From contig NZ_JADLZT010000005.1 of assembly GCF_015453285.1 (NCBI RefSeq), positions 124,001 through 188,000 on the forward strand: 64,000 nt of DNA, written 5' to 3'. Below the pieces are notes generated by a model. That model saw nothing but the letters and a program-made list of their open reading frames with translations, was not told where the DNA came from and did no database searches. Numbering within the stretch: the first letter of the stretch is position 1; the number at the start of each line of letters is the position of its first letter. The DNA is from Lysobacter niastensis (GTDB lineage: Bacteria > Pseudomonadota > Gammaproteobacteria > Xanthomonadales > Xanthomonadaceae). Shown one piece after another: positions 18,119 through 27,066 of the stretch. Made by a program: the position numbers and the translations under genes.

Positions 18119-19485
18119 TGGCCTCCACGACTCCACGGAAGGCGGCGAACGCCGGCTCGATGCAAACCCAACACCAGATCCATCTCTCCCTGCAGATCAT
18201 CCCGCGCGACCAGCACAACGTCTCGCGCAAGGAGATCAGCCCGAATGCCTTGCGCGTGCTCTATCGCCTGCGCGAAGGCGGCTTTGGCGCGTACCTCGTC
18301 GGCGGCGCCGTGCGCGACCTGCTGGCCGGTGGTCACCCCAAGGATTTCGACGTCGCCACCGACGCGACGCCGGAACAGGTCAAGGCCCTGTTCCGCAACT
18401 GCCGCCTGATCGGTCGCCGCTTCCGCCTGGCCCACGTGGTCTACGGCCGCGAGATCATCGAGGTCGCGACGTTCCGCGCCAATACCGACGACGGCAGCGG
18501 CGATCGCGAGCTGCACGAAGGCGGGCGCCTGCTGCGCGACAACGTCTACGGTTCGATCGAGGACGACGCGATCCGCCGCGACTTCACCGCCAATGCGTTG
18601 TACTACGCGATCGAGGATTTCTCGGTGCGCGATTACACCGGCGGCTTCGAAGACGTGCGCAACCGCCTGCTGCGCCTGATCGGCGATCCCGAAACGCGCT
18701 ACCGCGAAGATCCGGTGCGCATGCTGCGCGCGGTTCGTCTTGCCGCGAAGCTCGGCTTCGAGATCGAAGCGGCCACCGCCGCGCCGATCCCGCACCTGGC
18801 GTCGTTGCTTTCGGAGGCGGCGCCCGCGCGCCTGTTCGAGGAGTGCCTGAAGCTGTTCCTGTCGGGCCATGCCGTGGAAAGCTTCCTCGGACTGGAGCGG
18901 CACGGCCTGCTGCCGGCGCTGATGCCGGAATCGGCCGCGGCGCTGAAGTCCAACCGCAGCGGTGCGCTGCGCAAGATGCTGCTCGAAGGCCTGAAGGGTA
19001 CGGACGAGCGCGTCGCCAACGACGAGCCGGTCTCGCCGGCATTCCTGTTCGCGCTGCTGATGTGGCCTGCGTATTGCCGTGCCCTGATGGAACTGCAGGC
19101 GCAGGGCGTGCACGCCGCCGAAGCGCAGCGCCGCGCGGCCGACCGCGTCACCGTGCACCAGCTCAACATGATCGCGCTGCCGCGCCGGTTCTCGCTGCCG
19201 ATGCAGGAAATCTGGCTGCTGCAGTCGCGTTTCTCGCAGCGCCAGCGCAAGCGCGTGTTCCGCCTGCTGGCGCATCCGCGTTTCCGCGCCTCGTTCGATT
19301 TCCTCGTGCTGCGCCAGGCGGCATCGGACGAACATGCCGCCGACGTCGCGTTCTGGCGCGAAGTGCAGGACAAGCCGGGCGACGAGATCTCGGCCCAGCT
19401 CGATGCGCAGACCTCGCATGAGGAGGCGGAGGCACCGCGCCGGCGCCGCCGGCGGCGCCGGGGTGCTCCGGCCAGCGGCGAATGA
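18118..19485 (+). CDS. pcnB: Poly(A) polymerase I PcnB
   Basis: A class II nucleotidyltransferase that adds poly(A) tails to RNA 3' ends and so promotes decay. The head domain shows YLVGGAVRDLL and the catalytic acidic pair in PKDFDVATDATPE; RRDFTANALYY and DPVRMLRAVRLAAKLGFEIE identify the PcnB/CCA family, and QIIPRDQHNVSRKEIS is the PcnB N-terminal signature. The tail ends in a run of eight arginines, probably an RNA-binding element. I use ATG 18118 (455 residues); ATG 18160 (441 residues) is an equally reasonable start and neither has a clear ribosome binding site. The stop overlaps the folK start. Confidence 0.9.
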   Translation: MASTTPRKAANAGSMQTQHQIHLSLQIIPRDQHNVSRKEISPNALRVLYRLREGGFGAYLVGGAVRDLLAGGHPKDFDVATDATPEQVKALFRNCRLIGRRFRLAHVVYGREIIEVATFRANTDDGSGDRELHEGGRLLRDNVYGSIEDDAIRRDFTANALYYAIEDFSVRDYTGGFEDVRNRLLRLIGDPETRYREDPVRMLRAVRLAAKLGFEIEAATAAPIPHLASLLSEAAPARLFEECLKLFLSGHAVESFLGLERHGLLPALMPESAAALKSNRSGALRKMLLEGLKGTDERVANDEPVSPAFLFALLMWPAYCRALMELQAQGVHAAEAQRRAADRVTVHQLNMIALPRRFSLPMQEIWLLQSRFSQRQRKRVFRLLAHPRFRASFDFLVLRQAASDEHAADVAFWREVQDKPGDEISAQLDAQTSHEEAEAPRRRRRRRRGAPASGE

Positions 19486-20006
19486 GCCCCACGGTCGACG
19501 CGTACGTAGGACTGGGCAGCAACCTCGGCGAGAGCGTCGCGACGCTGCGGGCGGCGCTCACCGCACTCGACGCGATCTCTGGCACGCACCTGGTGCGTGC
19601 CTCGCACTTCTATCGCACGCCGGCCTGGGGCGTGACCGAGCAGCCGGACTTCCTCAATGCCGTGGCGATGGTGCGCACGCAGTTGCCGGCGGCCGAACTG
19701 CTCGCGGCGATGCTAGACATCGAGAGAGCCGCCGGGCGCAACCGCAGCGCCGACGGCAGTGACCGCTGGGGCCCGCGCACGCTGGACCTCGACCTGCTGC
19801 TCTACGGCGACGCCGTCGTCGACGTTCCCGGCCTGCACGTGCCGCATCCGCACCTGCACGAGCGCGCCTTCGCGCTGGTTCCGCTGGTGGAAATCGCCCC
19901 CGATACGGTCATTCCCGGCGTCGGCCGGGCGCGCGATGCGCTGGCAAGGATGGAAACTGCCGACATCGAGGCGTTAACGTATACCGATCCCCCCGCAGAC
20001 GCCTGA
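19482..20006 (+). CDS. folK: 6-hydroxymethyl-7,8-dihydropterin pyrophosphokinase FolK
   Basis: A 174-residue enzyme that transfers pyrophosphate from ATP to hydroxymethyldihydropterin in folate synthesis. It shows the family opening [11 protein letters not shown], substrate-loop residues in [18 protein letters not shown], and the signature [15 protein letters not shown] with its two Mg-binding Asp residues. The ATG overlaps the pcnB stop by four bases. The order pcnB-folK-panB-panC is the common gammaproteobacterial arrangement and points to one operon. Confidence 0.96.
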   Translation: MSPTVDAYVGLGSNLGESVATLRAALTALDAISGTHLVRASHFYRTPAWGVTEQPDFLNAVAMVRTQLPAAELLAAMLDIERAAGRNRSADGSDRWGPRTLDLDLLLYGDAVVDVPGLHVPHPHLHERAFALVPLVEIAPDTVIPGVGRARDALARMETADIEALTYTDPPADA

Positions 20007-20034
20007 CCTGCTCGCAGGCCGGCCAGACCAGCCC

Positions 20035-20853
20035 ATGTACAGCGGAACCCCCAACGACAAGCCGTGGACGGTGCCGGCGCTCGCCGACGCCAAGCGGGAA
20101 GGCCGCAAGCTGGTGATGCTGACCTGCTACGACGCCGGCTTCGCGCGCACGATGGATGCAGCAGGAGTCGACCTGGTACTGGTCGGCGACTCGCTGGGCA
20201 TGGTCGTGCAGGGCCACGACAGCACTTTGCCGGTGACGACGGCCGACATGGTCTACCACACGGCCTGCGTCGCGCATGGGCTCGACAAGGCGCTGCTGAT
20301 CTCCGACCTGCCGTTCCAGGCCGACGCGACCCCGGAACGCGCGCTGGATGCTTCCACCAGCCTGCTGCAGGCCGGCGCGGCGATGGTCAAGCTGGAAGGC
20401 GCGGGGCATAAGCTGGATGTCATCCGTTTCCTGGTCGAGCGCGAGATCCCGGTCTGCGCGCACCTCGGCCTGACGCCGCAGTCGGTGCTGCGGCTGGGCG
20501 GCTACAAGGTGCAGGGCCGCGATGAGGCCGCTGCGGCGCGCTTGCGTGAAGATGCGCGTGCCGTGGCGCAGGCCGGTGCGAGCCTGCTGGTGCTGGAATG
20601 CGTACCCACGCCGGTCGCAGCGTCGATCACCGCCGACTTGTCGATCCCGACCATCGGCATCGGCGCCGGTCCGCAGTGCGACGGACAGGTGCTGGTGCTG
20701 CACGATCTGCTGGGCCTCAGTTCGGGCCACCGCCGCCCGCGCTTCGTCAAGGATTTCCTGGCCGAGGGCGGCTCGGTCGCCGGCGCTGTCCAGGCCTATG
20801 CGCAGGCCGTGCGCGACGGCAGTTTTCCCGACGCCGAACATTCCTACGCCTGA
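20035..20853 (+). CDS. panB: 3-methyl-2-oxobutanoate hydroxymethyltransferase PanB
   Basis: A 272-residue TIM-barrel enzyme that transfers a hydroxymethyl group from methylene-THF to ketoisovalerate, giving ketopantoate for pantothenate. Family stretches are [10 protein letters not shown], the metal-binding [24 protein letters not shown], and the C-terminal [24 protein letters not shown]. The length is typical. It lies 28 bases after folK and 22 before panC. Confidence 0.97.
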   Translation: MYSGTPNDKPWTVPALADAKREGRKLVMLTCYDAGFARTMDAAGVDLVLVGDSLGMVVQGHDSTLPVTTADMVYHTACVAHGLDKALLISDLPFQADATPERALDASTSLLQAGAAMVKLEGAGHKLDVIRFLVEREIPVCAHLGLTPQSVLRLGGYKVQGRDEAAAARLREDARAVAQAGASLLVLECVPTPVAASITADLSIPTIGIGAGPQCDGQVLVLHDLLGLSSGHRRPRFVKDFLAEGGSVAGAVQAYAQAVRDGSFPDAEHSYA

Positions 20854-20875
20854 CCGGCGCGAGTCACCGAGACCG

Positions 20876-21739
20876 ATGATCGAGATCGTTACCGAACTGG
20901 ACGCGCTGCGTGCGCGCGTTTCGCAGTGGCGCCGTGAAGGCCTGCGCGTCGGCTTCGTGCCGACCATGGGCAACCTGCACGAAGGCCATTTCTCGCTGGT
21001 GCGTCTGGCGCGCCAGCATGCCGATCGCGTGGTGACGAGCGTCTTCGTCAATCCGACGCAGTTCGGCCCCAACGAGGATTTCGCGCGTTACCCGCGTACG
21101 CCGGAAGCCGATGCCAAGGGCCTGGAGGCGGCGGGCTGCGATGCGATGTGGCTGCCCACGGTCGAGACCATGTATCCCTACGGCGCCGAGTCGACCGTGC
21201 GCGTGCAGGTGCCGGTGGTCAGCGAGACGCTCGAAGGCGCGCACCGTCCGGGCCATTTCGACGGCGTGGCGACCGTGGTGTCGAGGCTGTTCAACCAGGT
21301 CCGGCCGGACGTGGCCGTGTTCGGCCGCAAGGATTACCAGCAGCTCGCGGTGATCCGCTACATGGTCCGCGACCTCGCGTTCCCGCTCGAACTGGTCGGC
21401 GCCGACATCGTGCGCGAGGCCAATGGCCTGGCCATGAGTTCGCGCAACCAGTACCTGTCGGCGCAGGAGCGCGAGCAGGCCGCCGGCATCCACCGCTGCC
21501 TGCAGGCCATGCGCGAGGCGGTGCAGGGCGGCCAGGCGCGCGAGGACGTGGAAACGCAGGCGCGCGAGCGCCTTGCCGCCACCGGATTCGATCCTGACTA
21601 CGCGGTGGTGCGCCGCCCGGACCTGACGGTGCCGGCCCACGGCGAGGGCGGGGCAAAGGTGGCCCTGATCGCGGCCCGGCTCGGCCGGACCCGGCTGATC
21701 GACAACCTCGAGTTTGCGGTCCCAGGCCTGTCGCGTTAA
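20876..21739 (+). CDS. panC: Pantothenate synthetase PanC
   Basis: A 287-residue class I nucleotidyltransferase that joins pantoate and beta-alanine using ATP. It carries the FVPTMGNLHEGHFSLV motif, the equivalent of HIGH, then FVNPTQFGPNEDF and VFGRKDYQQL, and the KMSKS-like loop MSSRNQYLS. It starts at ATG 20876, the first ATG at the family's N-terminus. A gap of about 120 bases separates it from panD, so panD could have its own promoter. Confidence 0.97.
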   Translation: MIEIVTELDALRARVSQWRREGLRVGFVPTMGNLHEGHFSLVRLARQHADRVVTSVFVNPTQFGPNEDFARYPRTPEADAKGLEAAGCDAMWLPTVETMYPYGAESTVRVQVPVVSETLEGAHRPGHFDGVATVVSRLFNQVRPDVAVFGRKDYQQLAVIRYMVRDLAFPLELVGADIVREANGLAMSSRNQYLSAQEREQAAGIHRCLQAMREAVQGGQAREDVETQARERLAATGFDPDYAVVRRPDLTVPAHGEGGAKVALIAARLGRTRLIDNLEFAVPGLSR

Positions 21740-21860
21740 CGGGCCCTGACCGTTCCACAGCCGGCGCCAATCGAGGCGCCGGGGTGATGTTGCACTGCGC
21801 CATGCGCTGCTAGACTTTGTTCTCTCATACGCCCGCACGTCCGCGGACGGAGCCACCCCC

Positions 21861-22241
21861 ATGCATCTGAACGTCCTCAAGGCCAAGATCCACCGCGCTA
21901 CCGTGACCCACGCCGAGCTTCATTACGAAGGCTCGTGCGCGATCGACGGCCGCCTGCTCGATATTTCGGGCATCCGCGAGTACGAGCAGATCCACATCTA
22001 CAACGTCAACAACGGCCACCGCTTCGTCACCTACGCGATCCGCGGCGAGGAAGGCAGCGGCGTGATTTCGGTCAACGGCGCCGCAGCGCACTGCGCGCAG
22101 CCGGGCGACCTAGTCATCATCTGCGCCTATGGCGTCTGCGATGAAGCCGAAGCCGCCAAGTACAAGCCGACGCTGGTGTACGTCGACCGCCACAACGCGC
22201 TGACGCACACCAACCGTTCGATGCCTGCCCAGGCCGCCTGA
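21861..22241 (+). CDS. panD: Aspartate 1-decarboxylase proenzyme PanD
   Basis: A 126-residue pyruvoyl enzyme that makes beta-alanine for pantothenate. The self-processing site is Gly24-Ser25 in HYEGSCAID: Ser25 becomes the pyruvoyl group, giving short beta and longer alpha chains. Lys9, Tyr58-region [15 protein letters not shown] and NGAAAH fit the family. A GGAG element lies about eleven bases before ATG 21861. It completes the pantothenate set with panB and panC; the neighbour pgi follows after 25 bases. Confidence 0.97.
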   Translation: MHLNVLKAKIHRATVTHAELHYEGSCAIDGRLLDISGIREYEQIHIYNVNNGHRFVTYAIRGEEGSGVISVNGAAAHCAQPGDLVIICAYGVCDEAEAAKYKPTLVYVDRHNALTHTNRSMPAQAA

Positions 22242-22266
22242 CCCTCACGCCAGCAAAGGGCCACAC

Positions 22267-23775
22267 ATGGATGCCGACGCCCGACTGAGCCACCTGCGCG
22301 CCCAGGCCGGGCGCGTGGTCCAGACCCCGCTGAAGGCGCTGATCGCCGCCGACCCCGCCCGCGCGCAGGATTTCTCGCTGCGCGTCGGCCCGGTCTACGC
22401 CAACTTCGCGCGCCAGCACTACGACCGTGAAGCGCTGCAGGCGCTGTTCGGCATCGCCACCCGCGCCGACGCGCGCGGCCGCCTGCAGGCGCTGTTCGAC
22501 GGCGAAAAGATCAACCTGACCGAAGGCCGCTCGGTGCTGCATACCGCACTACGCAGCGATCTGTCGCCCGCGCCGGTGGCGCGCGATGCGCATGCCGAAG
22601 CCATGCAGGCGAGGGGGCGCATGCGCGCCCTCATCGACCAGGTGTCGGCCAGCGATATCACCGATATCGTCAGTGTCGGCATCGGCGGTTCCGACCTCGG
22701 ACCGCGACTGGCGGTCGACGCGTTGAGCGGACCCGCGCCGGGCCGCTTCCGCGTGCACTTCCTGTCCAACGTGGACGGCCACGCCGCGCAGCGCGTGCTG
22801 GCCGGCCTCGATCCGCGCCGCACCGCGGCGGTGCTGATTTCCAAGACCTTCGGCACGCAGGAGACGCTGCTCAACGGCGCGATCCTGCGCGACTGGCTGG
22901 GTGGTACGGAGCGGCTGTACGCCGTGTCCGCCAACGTCGAGCGCGCGGCCGAGACGTTCTCGATTCCCGCCGAACGCATCCTGCCGATGTGGGATTGGGT
23001 CGGCGGCCGCTATTCGCTGTGGTCGGCGGTCGGTTTCCCGATCGCGCTGGCGATCGGCATGGATGCGTTCGAGGCGATGCTCGCCGGTGCGGCGGAGATG
23101 GATGCGCACGTGCTGGGCACGCCACTCGAGCAGAATCTCGCCGCGTGGCATGCGCTGACTTCGGTGTGGAACCGCAATGCACTCGGGTACGCCACGCAGG
23201 CCGTGCATGCCTACGACGAGCGCCTGAAGCTGCTGTCGAACTACCTGCAGCAGCTGGTGATGGAAAGCCTCGGCAAGTCGGTGCGGACCGACGGCGAGGC
23301 GGTGTCGGTCGAGACCGTGCCGGTGTGGTGGGGCGGGGCCGGCACCGATACGCAGCACAGCTTCTTCCAGGCCCTGCATCAGGGCACCTCGATCGTGCCG
23401 TCGGACTTCATCGGCGTGGTCCGTTCCGATGCCCCGTTTGCCGCCAATCACCGCGCGCTGCAGGCCAACCTGCTGGCGCAGACCGAAGCCTTCGCCAACG
23501 GCCAGGCCAGCGACGAGCCGTCTCGCGCCTACGCCGGCAATCGTCCCAGCACGACGATCCTCCTCGACGCGCTGACGCCGCAATCGTTCGGAGCGCTGCT
23601 GGCGCTGTACGAACACAGCGTCTACCTGCAGTCGGTGGTGTGGGGCATCAACGCCTTCGACCAGTTCGGTGTCGAGTTGGGCAAGCAGGTGGCGAGCCGC
23701 CTCTTACCGGCGCTGGCCGGCGAGGCGGAGGCCGAGGATCCGGTGACGCGGGAATTGCTCGCGCGACTGCGCTGA
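22267..23775 (+). CDS. pgi: Glucose-6-phosphate isomerase Pgi
   Basis: Interconverts glucose 6-phosphate and fructose 6-phosphate in the cytoplasm. At 502 residues it is shorter than the 549 of E. coli but normal for this clade. Signatures are [38 protein letters not shown], the catalytic Glu in [10 protein letters not shown], the His in [14 protein letters not shown] and the C-terminal GVELGKQVA with its Lys. The start has the expected N-terminal [15 protein letters not shown] context. A repeat-rich region separates it from the convergent queG. Confidence 0.96.
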   Translation: MDADARLSHLRAQAGRVVQTPLKALIAADPARAQDFSLRVGPVYANFARQHYDREALQALFGIATRADARGRLQALFDGEKINLTEGRSVLHTALRSDLSPAPVARDAHAEAMQARGRMRALIDQVSASDITDIVSVGIGGSDLGPRLAVDALSGPAPGRFRVHFLSNVDGHAAQRVLAGLDPRRTAAVLISKTFGTQETLLNGAILRDWLGGTERLYAVSANVERAAETFSIPAERILPMWDWVGGRYSLWSAVGFPIALAIGMDAFEAMLAGAAEMDAHVLGTPLEQNLAAWHALTSVWNRNALGYATQAVHAYDERLKLLSNYLQQLVMESLGKSVRTDGEAVSVETVPVWWGGAGTDTQHSFFQALHQGTSIVPSDFIGVVRSDAPFAANHRALQANLLAQTEAFANGQASDEPSRAYAGNRPSTTILLDALTPQSFGALLALYEHSVYLQSVVWGINAFDQFGVELGKQVASRLLPALAGEAEAEDPVTRELLARLR

Positions 23776-23776
23776 A

Positions 23777-23896
23777 GTCCCTCTACCTGGCGCTTCGCGC
23801 CTGACCCCGCAAGGAAGAGGGATCGGTGGCGATGCATTTCCTTCTCCCCTTGCGGGAGAGGGACAGACCGCCGAAGGCGGTCAGGGAGAGGGGTGT
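23777..23896. repeat. CTCTCCC-type intergenic repeat, copy 1
   Basis: Intergenic sequence between pgi and queG holds inverted CTTCTCCCC/GGGAGAGG motifs and an accessory hairpin (ACCGCCGAAGGCGGT). TTTCCTTCTCCC followed by TTGCG is shared with the copy after rimO. The repeat forms the stop codon and last residues of queG (HPSP). Confidence 0.6.
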
Positions 23897-24978
23897 CCAT
23901 GCCGCCGCAGCGCCCACTCGATGTGCTCGCGCACCATTGGACTTGCCGATTCCCGGCGTGATTGCAGCGCGGCAATGACGTCCGGCGTCGTGGGCGCGTT
24001 GCCCAATGCCACAGCGATATTGCGCAACCAGCGTTCGTGGCCGCTGCGTCGGATCGCGGTGCCTTCGGTGCGTCGCAGGAACTCGTCTTCGTCCCAGGCG
24101 AACAGCTGCACCAGCGTGGCCCGGTCGAGGTCGTTGCGCGCACGGAAATCGGGCTCGTCGGTGCGCTTTGCGAACTTGTTCCACGGACAGATCAGCTGGC
24201 AATCGTCGCAGCCGAAGATGCGGTTGCCGATCGGTTCGCGCAGTTCTTCCGGAATCGCGCCCTCGTGCTCGATCGTCAGGTAAGCGATGCAGCGTCGCGC
24301 ATCGAGCCGGTACGGCGCCGTGATCGCCTGGGTAGGGCAGATGTCGATGCAGCGGCGGCACGTGCCGCAATGCGCGCTCGCCGGCGCATCGACGGGCAGC
24401 GGCAGGTCGACGTAGATCTCGCCGAGGAAGAAGAACGAGCCGCCGTCCTTGTCGATCAGGCAGGTGTGCTTGCCGATCCAGCCCAGGCCGGCGTTGCGCG
24501 CGAGTGCGCGTTCGAGCACCGGCGCGGAATCGACGAACACGCGGTGGCCGAACGGTCCTACCTCTTCGGCGATGCGGTCGGACAGGCGTTGCAGGCGTTG
24601 CCGCATCAGCTTGTGGTAGTCGCGGCCGAGCGCGTAGCGGGCGACGTAGGCGCGTTCGCCATCGTCGAGCGTCGCCCAGGCCTCGTCGCTGTCGCGGCCG
24701 TAGTCGAGCCCGACCGAGATCACGCGGATCGTGCCCGGATGCAGCTCGTGCGGACGTGCGCGCATCTCGCCGTGACGGGCCATCCAGTCCATCGATCCGT
24801 ACAGGCCCTGTTCCAGCCAGTCCTTCAGGTGGGCCTCGTCGGGCGCCAGGTCGATGCCGGCGATGCCGCAGCGCTGGAAGCCAAACTCGTTCGCCAGGGC
24901 GCGGATGCGGCCGGCCAGGGCGACGTAGTCGGGCGTCGCGGCGGACGTGGCTTCGGAGGGGAGCGGGACAGGCTTCAC
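23881..24978 (-). CDS. queG: Epoxyqueuosine reductase QueG
   Basis: A cobalamin- and Fe-S-dependent cytoplasmic enzyme that reduces epoxyqueuosine to queuosine in tRNA. The 365-residue product shows the N-terminal region GFQRCGIAGIDL, the catalytic Asp region in VFVDSAPVLERALA, GWIGKHTCLI, and two [4Fe-4S] motifs, CGTCRRCIDICPTQAI and CDDCQLICPWNKFAK. A C-terminal HEAT-like tail follows (ALGNAPTTPDVIAAL). I start at GTG 24978, which leaves only 25 bases to the divergent nnr; a longer frame would run into nnr. The 3' end is contributed by an intergenic repeat. Confidence 0.93.
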   Translation of the reverse strand: MKPVPLPSEATSAATPDYVALAGRIRALANEFGFQRCGIAGIDLAPDEAHLKDWLEQGLYGSMDWMARHGEMRARPHELHPGTIRVISVGLDYGRDSDEAWATLDDGERAYVARYALGRDYHKLMRQRLQRLSDRIAEEVGPFGHRVFVDSAPVLERALARNAGLGWIGKHTCLIDKDGGSFFFLGEIYVDLPLPVDAPASAHCGTCRRCIDICPTQAITAPYRLDARRCIAYLTIEHEGAIPEELREPIGNRIFGCDDCQLICPWNKFAKRTDEPDFRARNDLDRATLVQLFAWDEDEFLRRTEGTAIRRSGHERWLRNIAVALGNAPTTPDVIAALQSRRESASPMVREHIEWALRRHGHPSP

Positions 24979-24991
24979 GATGTGGCAAGTA

Positions 24992-24997
24992 TAGAAT
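24992..24997 (+). promoter_or_regulatory. Candidate -10 element of nnr (possible leaderless start)
   Basis: TAGAAT lies six bases before the nnr ATG, so a transcript from it would begin at or next to the start codon. No good -35 hexamer is visible, and no Shine-Dalgarno sequence precedes the ATG. Confidence 0.35.
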
Positions 24998-25003
24998 CGC
25001 GCG

Positions 25004-26506
25004 ATGCCACACGACGCCGCGACGTTCACCTCCGCCCTGTACGACGCCGCCGCGCTGCGCGTGGTCGAAGCGCGCGCGGCGCAGACGCTGGGCGATGCGT
25101 TCGAGCTGATGCGCCGCGCCGGCCAGGCAGCCTGGCGCGAACTGCTGGCGCACTGGCCACAGGCGCAACGCGTCGTCGTGGTCTGCGGTCCCGGCAACAA
25201 CGGTGGCGACGGCTATGTGCTGGCGCGTCACGCGCAGGAGTCGGGCCGCGAAGTCCGCGTGGTGCATCTTCCAGCGCATGAGCCACGCAGTGAGCTGGCG
25301 CGCCGTGCCGCGCAGGAGTACGTGGCGGCCGGTGGCGTCGCCGTCGTGTTCGAGGACGCGTTGCCAGCGGCGGATGTCGTGGTGGATGCGCTGTTCGGCA
25401 TCGGACTGACGCGTGCTCCCGAGCCCGCGGCCCAGGCACTGATCGAAGCGGTCAACGCCCGTCATGTGCCGGTGCTGGCGCTCGACGTGCCCAGCGGCGT
25501 CGATGGCGACAGCGGCCGCGTCTATCGGCCCGCCGTGCTTGCCGATCGCACGATCGAGTTCATCGCCTGCAAATCCGGCTTGCGTACGGGCGCGGCGCTG
25601 GATCACGCCGGGGCTGTTTCACTGGCGTCGCTGGATCTGACCGGCGAGCTCTTCGAAGGCATCCTCCCTGTCGCGCAGCGGCTCTCGGCGATCGAACTTC
25701 CGCGCTGGCTCGCACCGCGACGTCGAGACAGCCACAAGGGTTCCAACGGACGCGTGCTCTGCATCGGCGGCGAACTCGGCAGCGGCGGCGCCATCATGCT
25801 GTGTGCCGAAGCGGCGCTGCGCAGTGGCGCCGGACTTGTCGAAGTCGCGACGCGCGAACGGCATGTCGCGCCGCTGCTGGCACGCCTTCCCGAAGCGATG
25901 GCGCACGGCGTCGATGACGGCGAATCGCTGCAACGGGCACTGGATCGCGCGGATGCGATCGCGCTGGGTCCCGGCCTCGGCACGCAGGCATGGGGACTGT
26001 CGTTGTTCGAACGCACGATTGCCAGCGGCAAGCCGCTGCTGCTCGATGCCGATGCACTGAACCTGCTGGCCGCGCATCCGTTGGCGTTGCCCGCCGATGC
26101 CGTGATCACGCCGCATCCGGGCGAGGCTGCGCGCCTGCTCGGCATCAGTACGGCGCAGGTGCAGGAAGATCGATTTGCCGCTGCCAGGGCATTGTCGGAG
26201 CGTTATGCCTGCGTAGCGGTACTCAAGGGTGCCGGTACGATCGTGGCTGCGACGCACGAAACACCGCGCGTGATCGCTGCGGGCAATCCGGGCATGGCCG
26301 TCGGCGGCATGGGCGATGTGCTGAGTGGCGTCATCGCCGCATTGCGCGCGCAGGGAGTCGATGCATTCGAAGCAGCGAGCTGTGGCGCGCTGCTGCATGC
26401 AGCAGCGGGCGATGCAGCCGCGCACGACGGCGGTGAGCGCGGTCTGCTGCCGAGCGATCTGATGCCGTGGCTGCGCCACTACGCCAATCCGGAGTCCGCA
26501 CGATGA
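25004..26506 (+). CDS. nnr: Bifunctional NAD(P)H-hydrate epimerase/ADP-dependent dehydratase
   Basis: A two-domain metabolite-repair enzyme of 500 residues. The N-terminal YjeF_N epimerase (about 1-215) contains VVCGPGNNGGDGYVLARH and LDVPSGVDGDSG. The C-terminal ribokinase-like dehydratase (about 225-495) contains GSNGRVLCIGGELGSGGA, ITPHPGEAARLLG and the ATP-site loop GNPGMAVGGMGDVLSG. Together they return damaged NADHX and NADPHX to NAD(P)H. The start is fixed by the divergent queG. It overlaps tsaE by four bases and heads the conserved nnr-tsaE-amidase-mutL cluster. Confidence 0.96.
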   Translation: MPHDAATFTSALYDAAALRVVEARAAQTLGDAFELMRRAGQAAWRELLAHWPQAQRVVVVCGPGNNGGDGYVLARHAQESGREVRVVHLPAHEPRSELARRAAQEYVAAGGVAVVFEDALPAADVVVDALFGIGLTRAPEPAAQALIEAVNARHVPVLALDVPSGVDGDSGRVYRPAVLADRTIEFIACKSGLRTGAALDHAGAVSLASLDLTGELFEGILPVAQRLSAIELPRWLAPRRRDSHKGSNGRVLCIGGELGSGGAIMLCAEAALRSGAGLVEVATRERHVAPLLARLPEAMAHGVDDGESLQRALDRADAIALGPGLGTQAWGLSLFERTIASGKPLLLDADALNLLAAHPLALPADAVITPHPGEAARLLGISTAQVQEDRFAAARALSERYACVAVLKGAGTIVAATHETPRVIAAGNPGMAVGGMGDVLSGVIAALRAQGVDAFEAASCGALLHAAAGDAAAHDGGERGLLPSDLMPWLRHYANPESAR

Positions 26507-26979
26507 TGTCATTGCTTTTGCCCGATGCATCCGCGACCGATGCGCTTGGCGCTGCGCTCGCACGCACGCGGCCCGCGCGTGCGGTCGTGCATCTGCACGG
26601 CGATCTGGGTGCAGGCAAATCGACGCTGGCGCGCGCGCTGTTGCGTGCGTTGGGCGTGAGCGGCGCGATCCGCAGCCCGACCTACACGCTGGTCGAACGT
26701 TATCCGTTGCCCGATGGCGGCGAGGCCTGGCATCTGGATCTCTATCGCATTGCCGACGCCGGCGAGCTGGAGTTTCTCGGTCTGGATGGCGACGAGCCGA
26801 CCCTCTGGCTGGTCGAATGGCCGGAGCGGGGTGCCGGTGCGTTGCCAAAGGCCGATCTGGTGGTGGAGCTGGCGATCGAGGGCTCGGGCCGGCGCGCGGG
26901 TCTGGTTCCGGGCACGCCGGCCGGGGAGGGCTGGGTGCGCACCCTTTCAGCCGAGCATGGGGTTGCGGGTCATTCCTGA
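26503..26979 (+). CDS. tsaE: tRNA t6A biosynthesis ATPase TsaE
   Basis: A 158-residue P-loop ATPase that, with TsaB, TsaC and TsaD, makes threonylcarbamoyladenosine at position 37 of tRNAs reading ANN codons. Walker A is LHGDLGAGKSTLARAL; SPTYTLVERYPL and HLDLYRIADAGELEFLGLD are the family's other signatures, and LVEWPERG ends the core. I start at ATG 26503, which overlaps the nnr stop and has CCGGAG upstream, not at the longer in-frame start. Confidence 0.95.
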   Translation: MMSLLLPDASATDALGAALARTRPARAVVHLHGDLGAGKSTLARALLRALGVSGAIRSPTYTLVERYPLPDGGEAWHLDLYRIADAGELEFLGLDGDEPTLWLVEWPERGAGALPKADLVVELAIEGSGRRAGLVPGTPAGEGWVRTLSAEHGVAGHS

Positions 26980-27066
26980 ACGTTACGGCAGGAACCTGCG
27001 GCAGGTGCCGGATTTGTAAAGAAAAAATACTTGCAATCGTCTGGCGCTGGTGCTTGACTAACGGCC

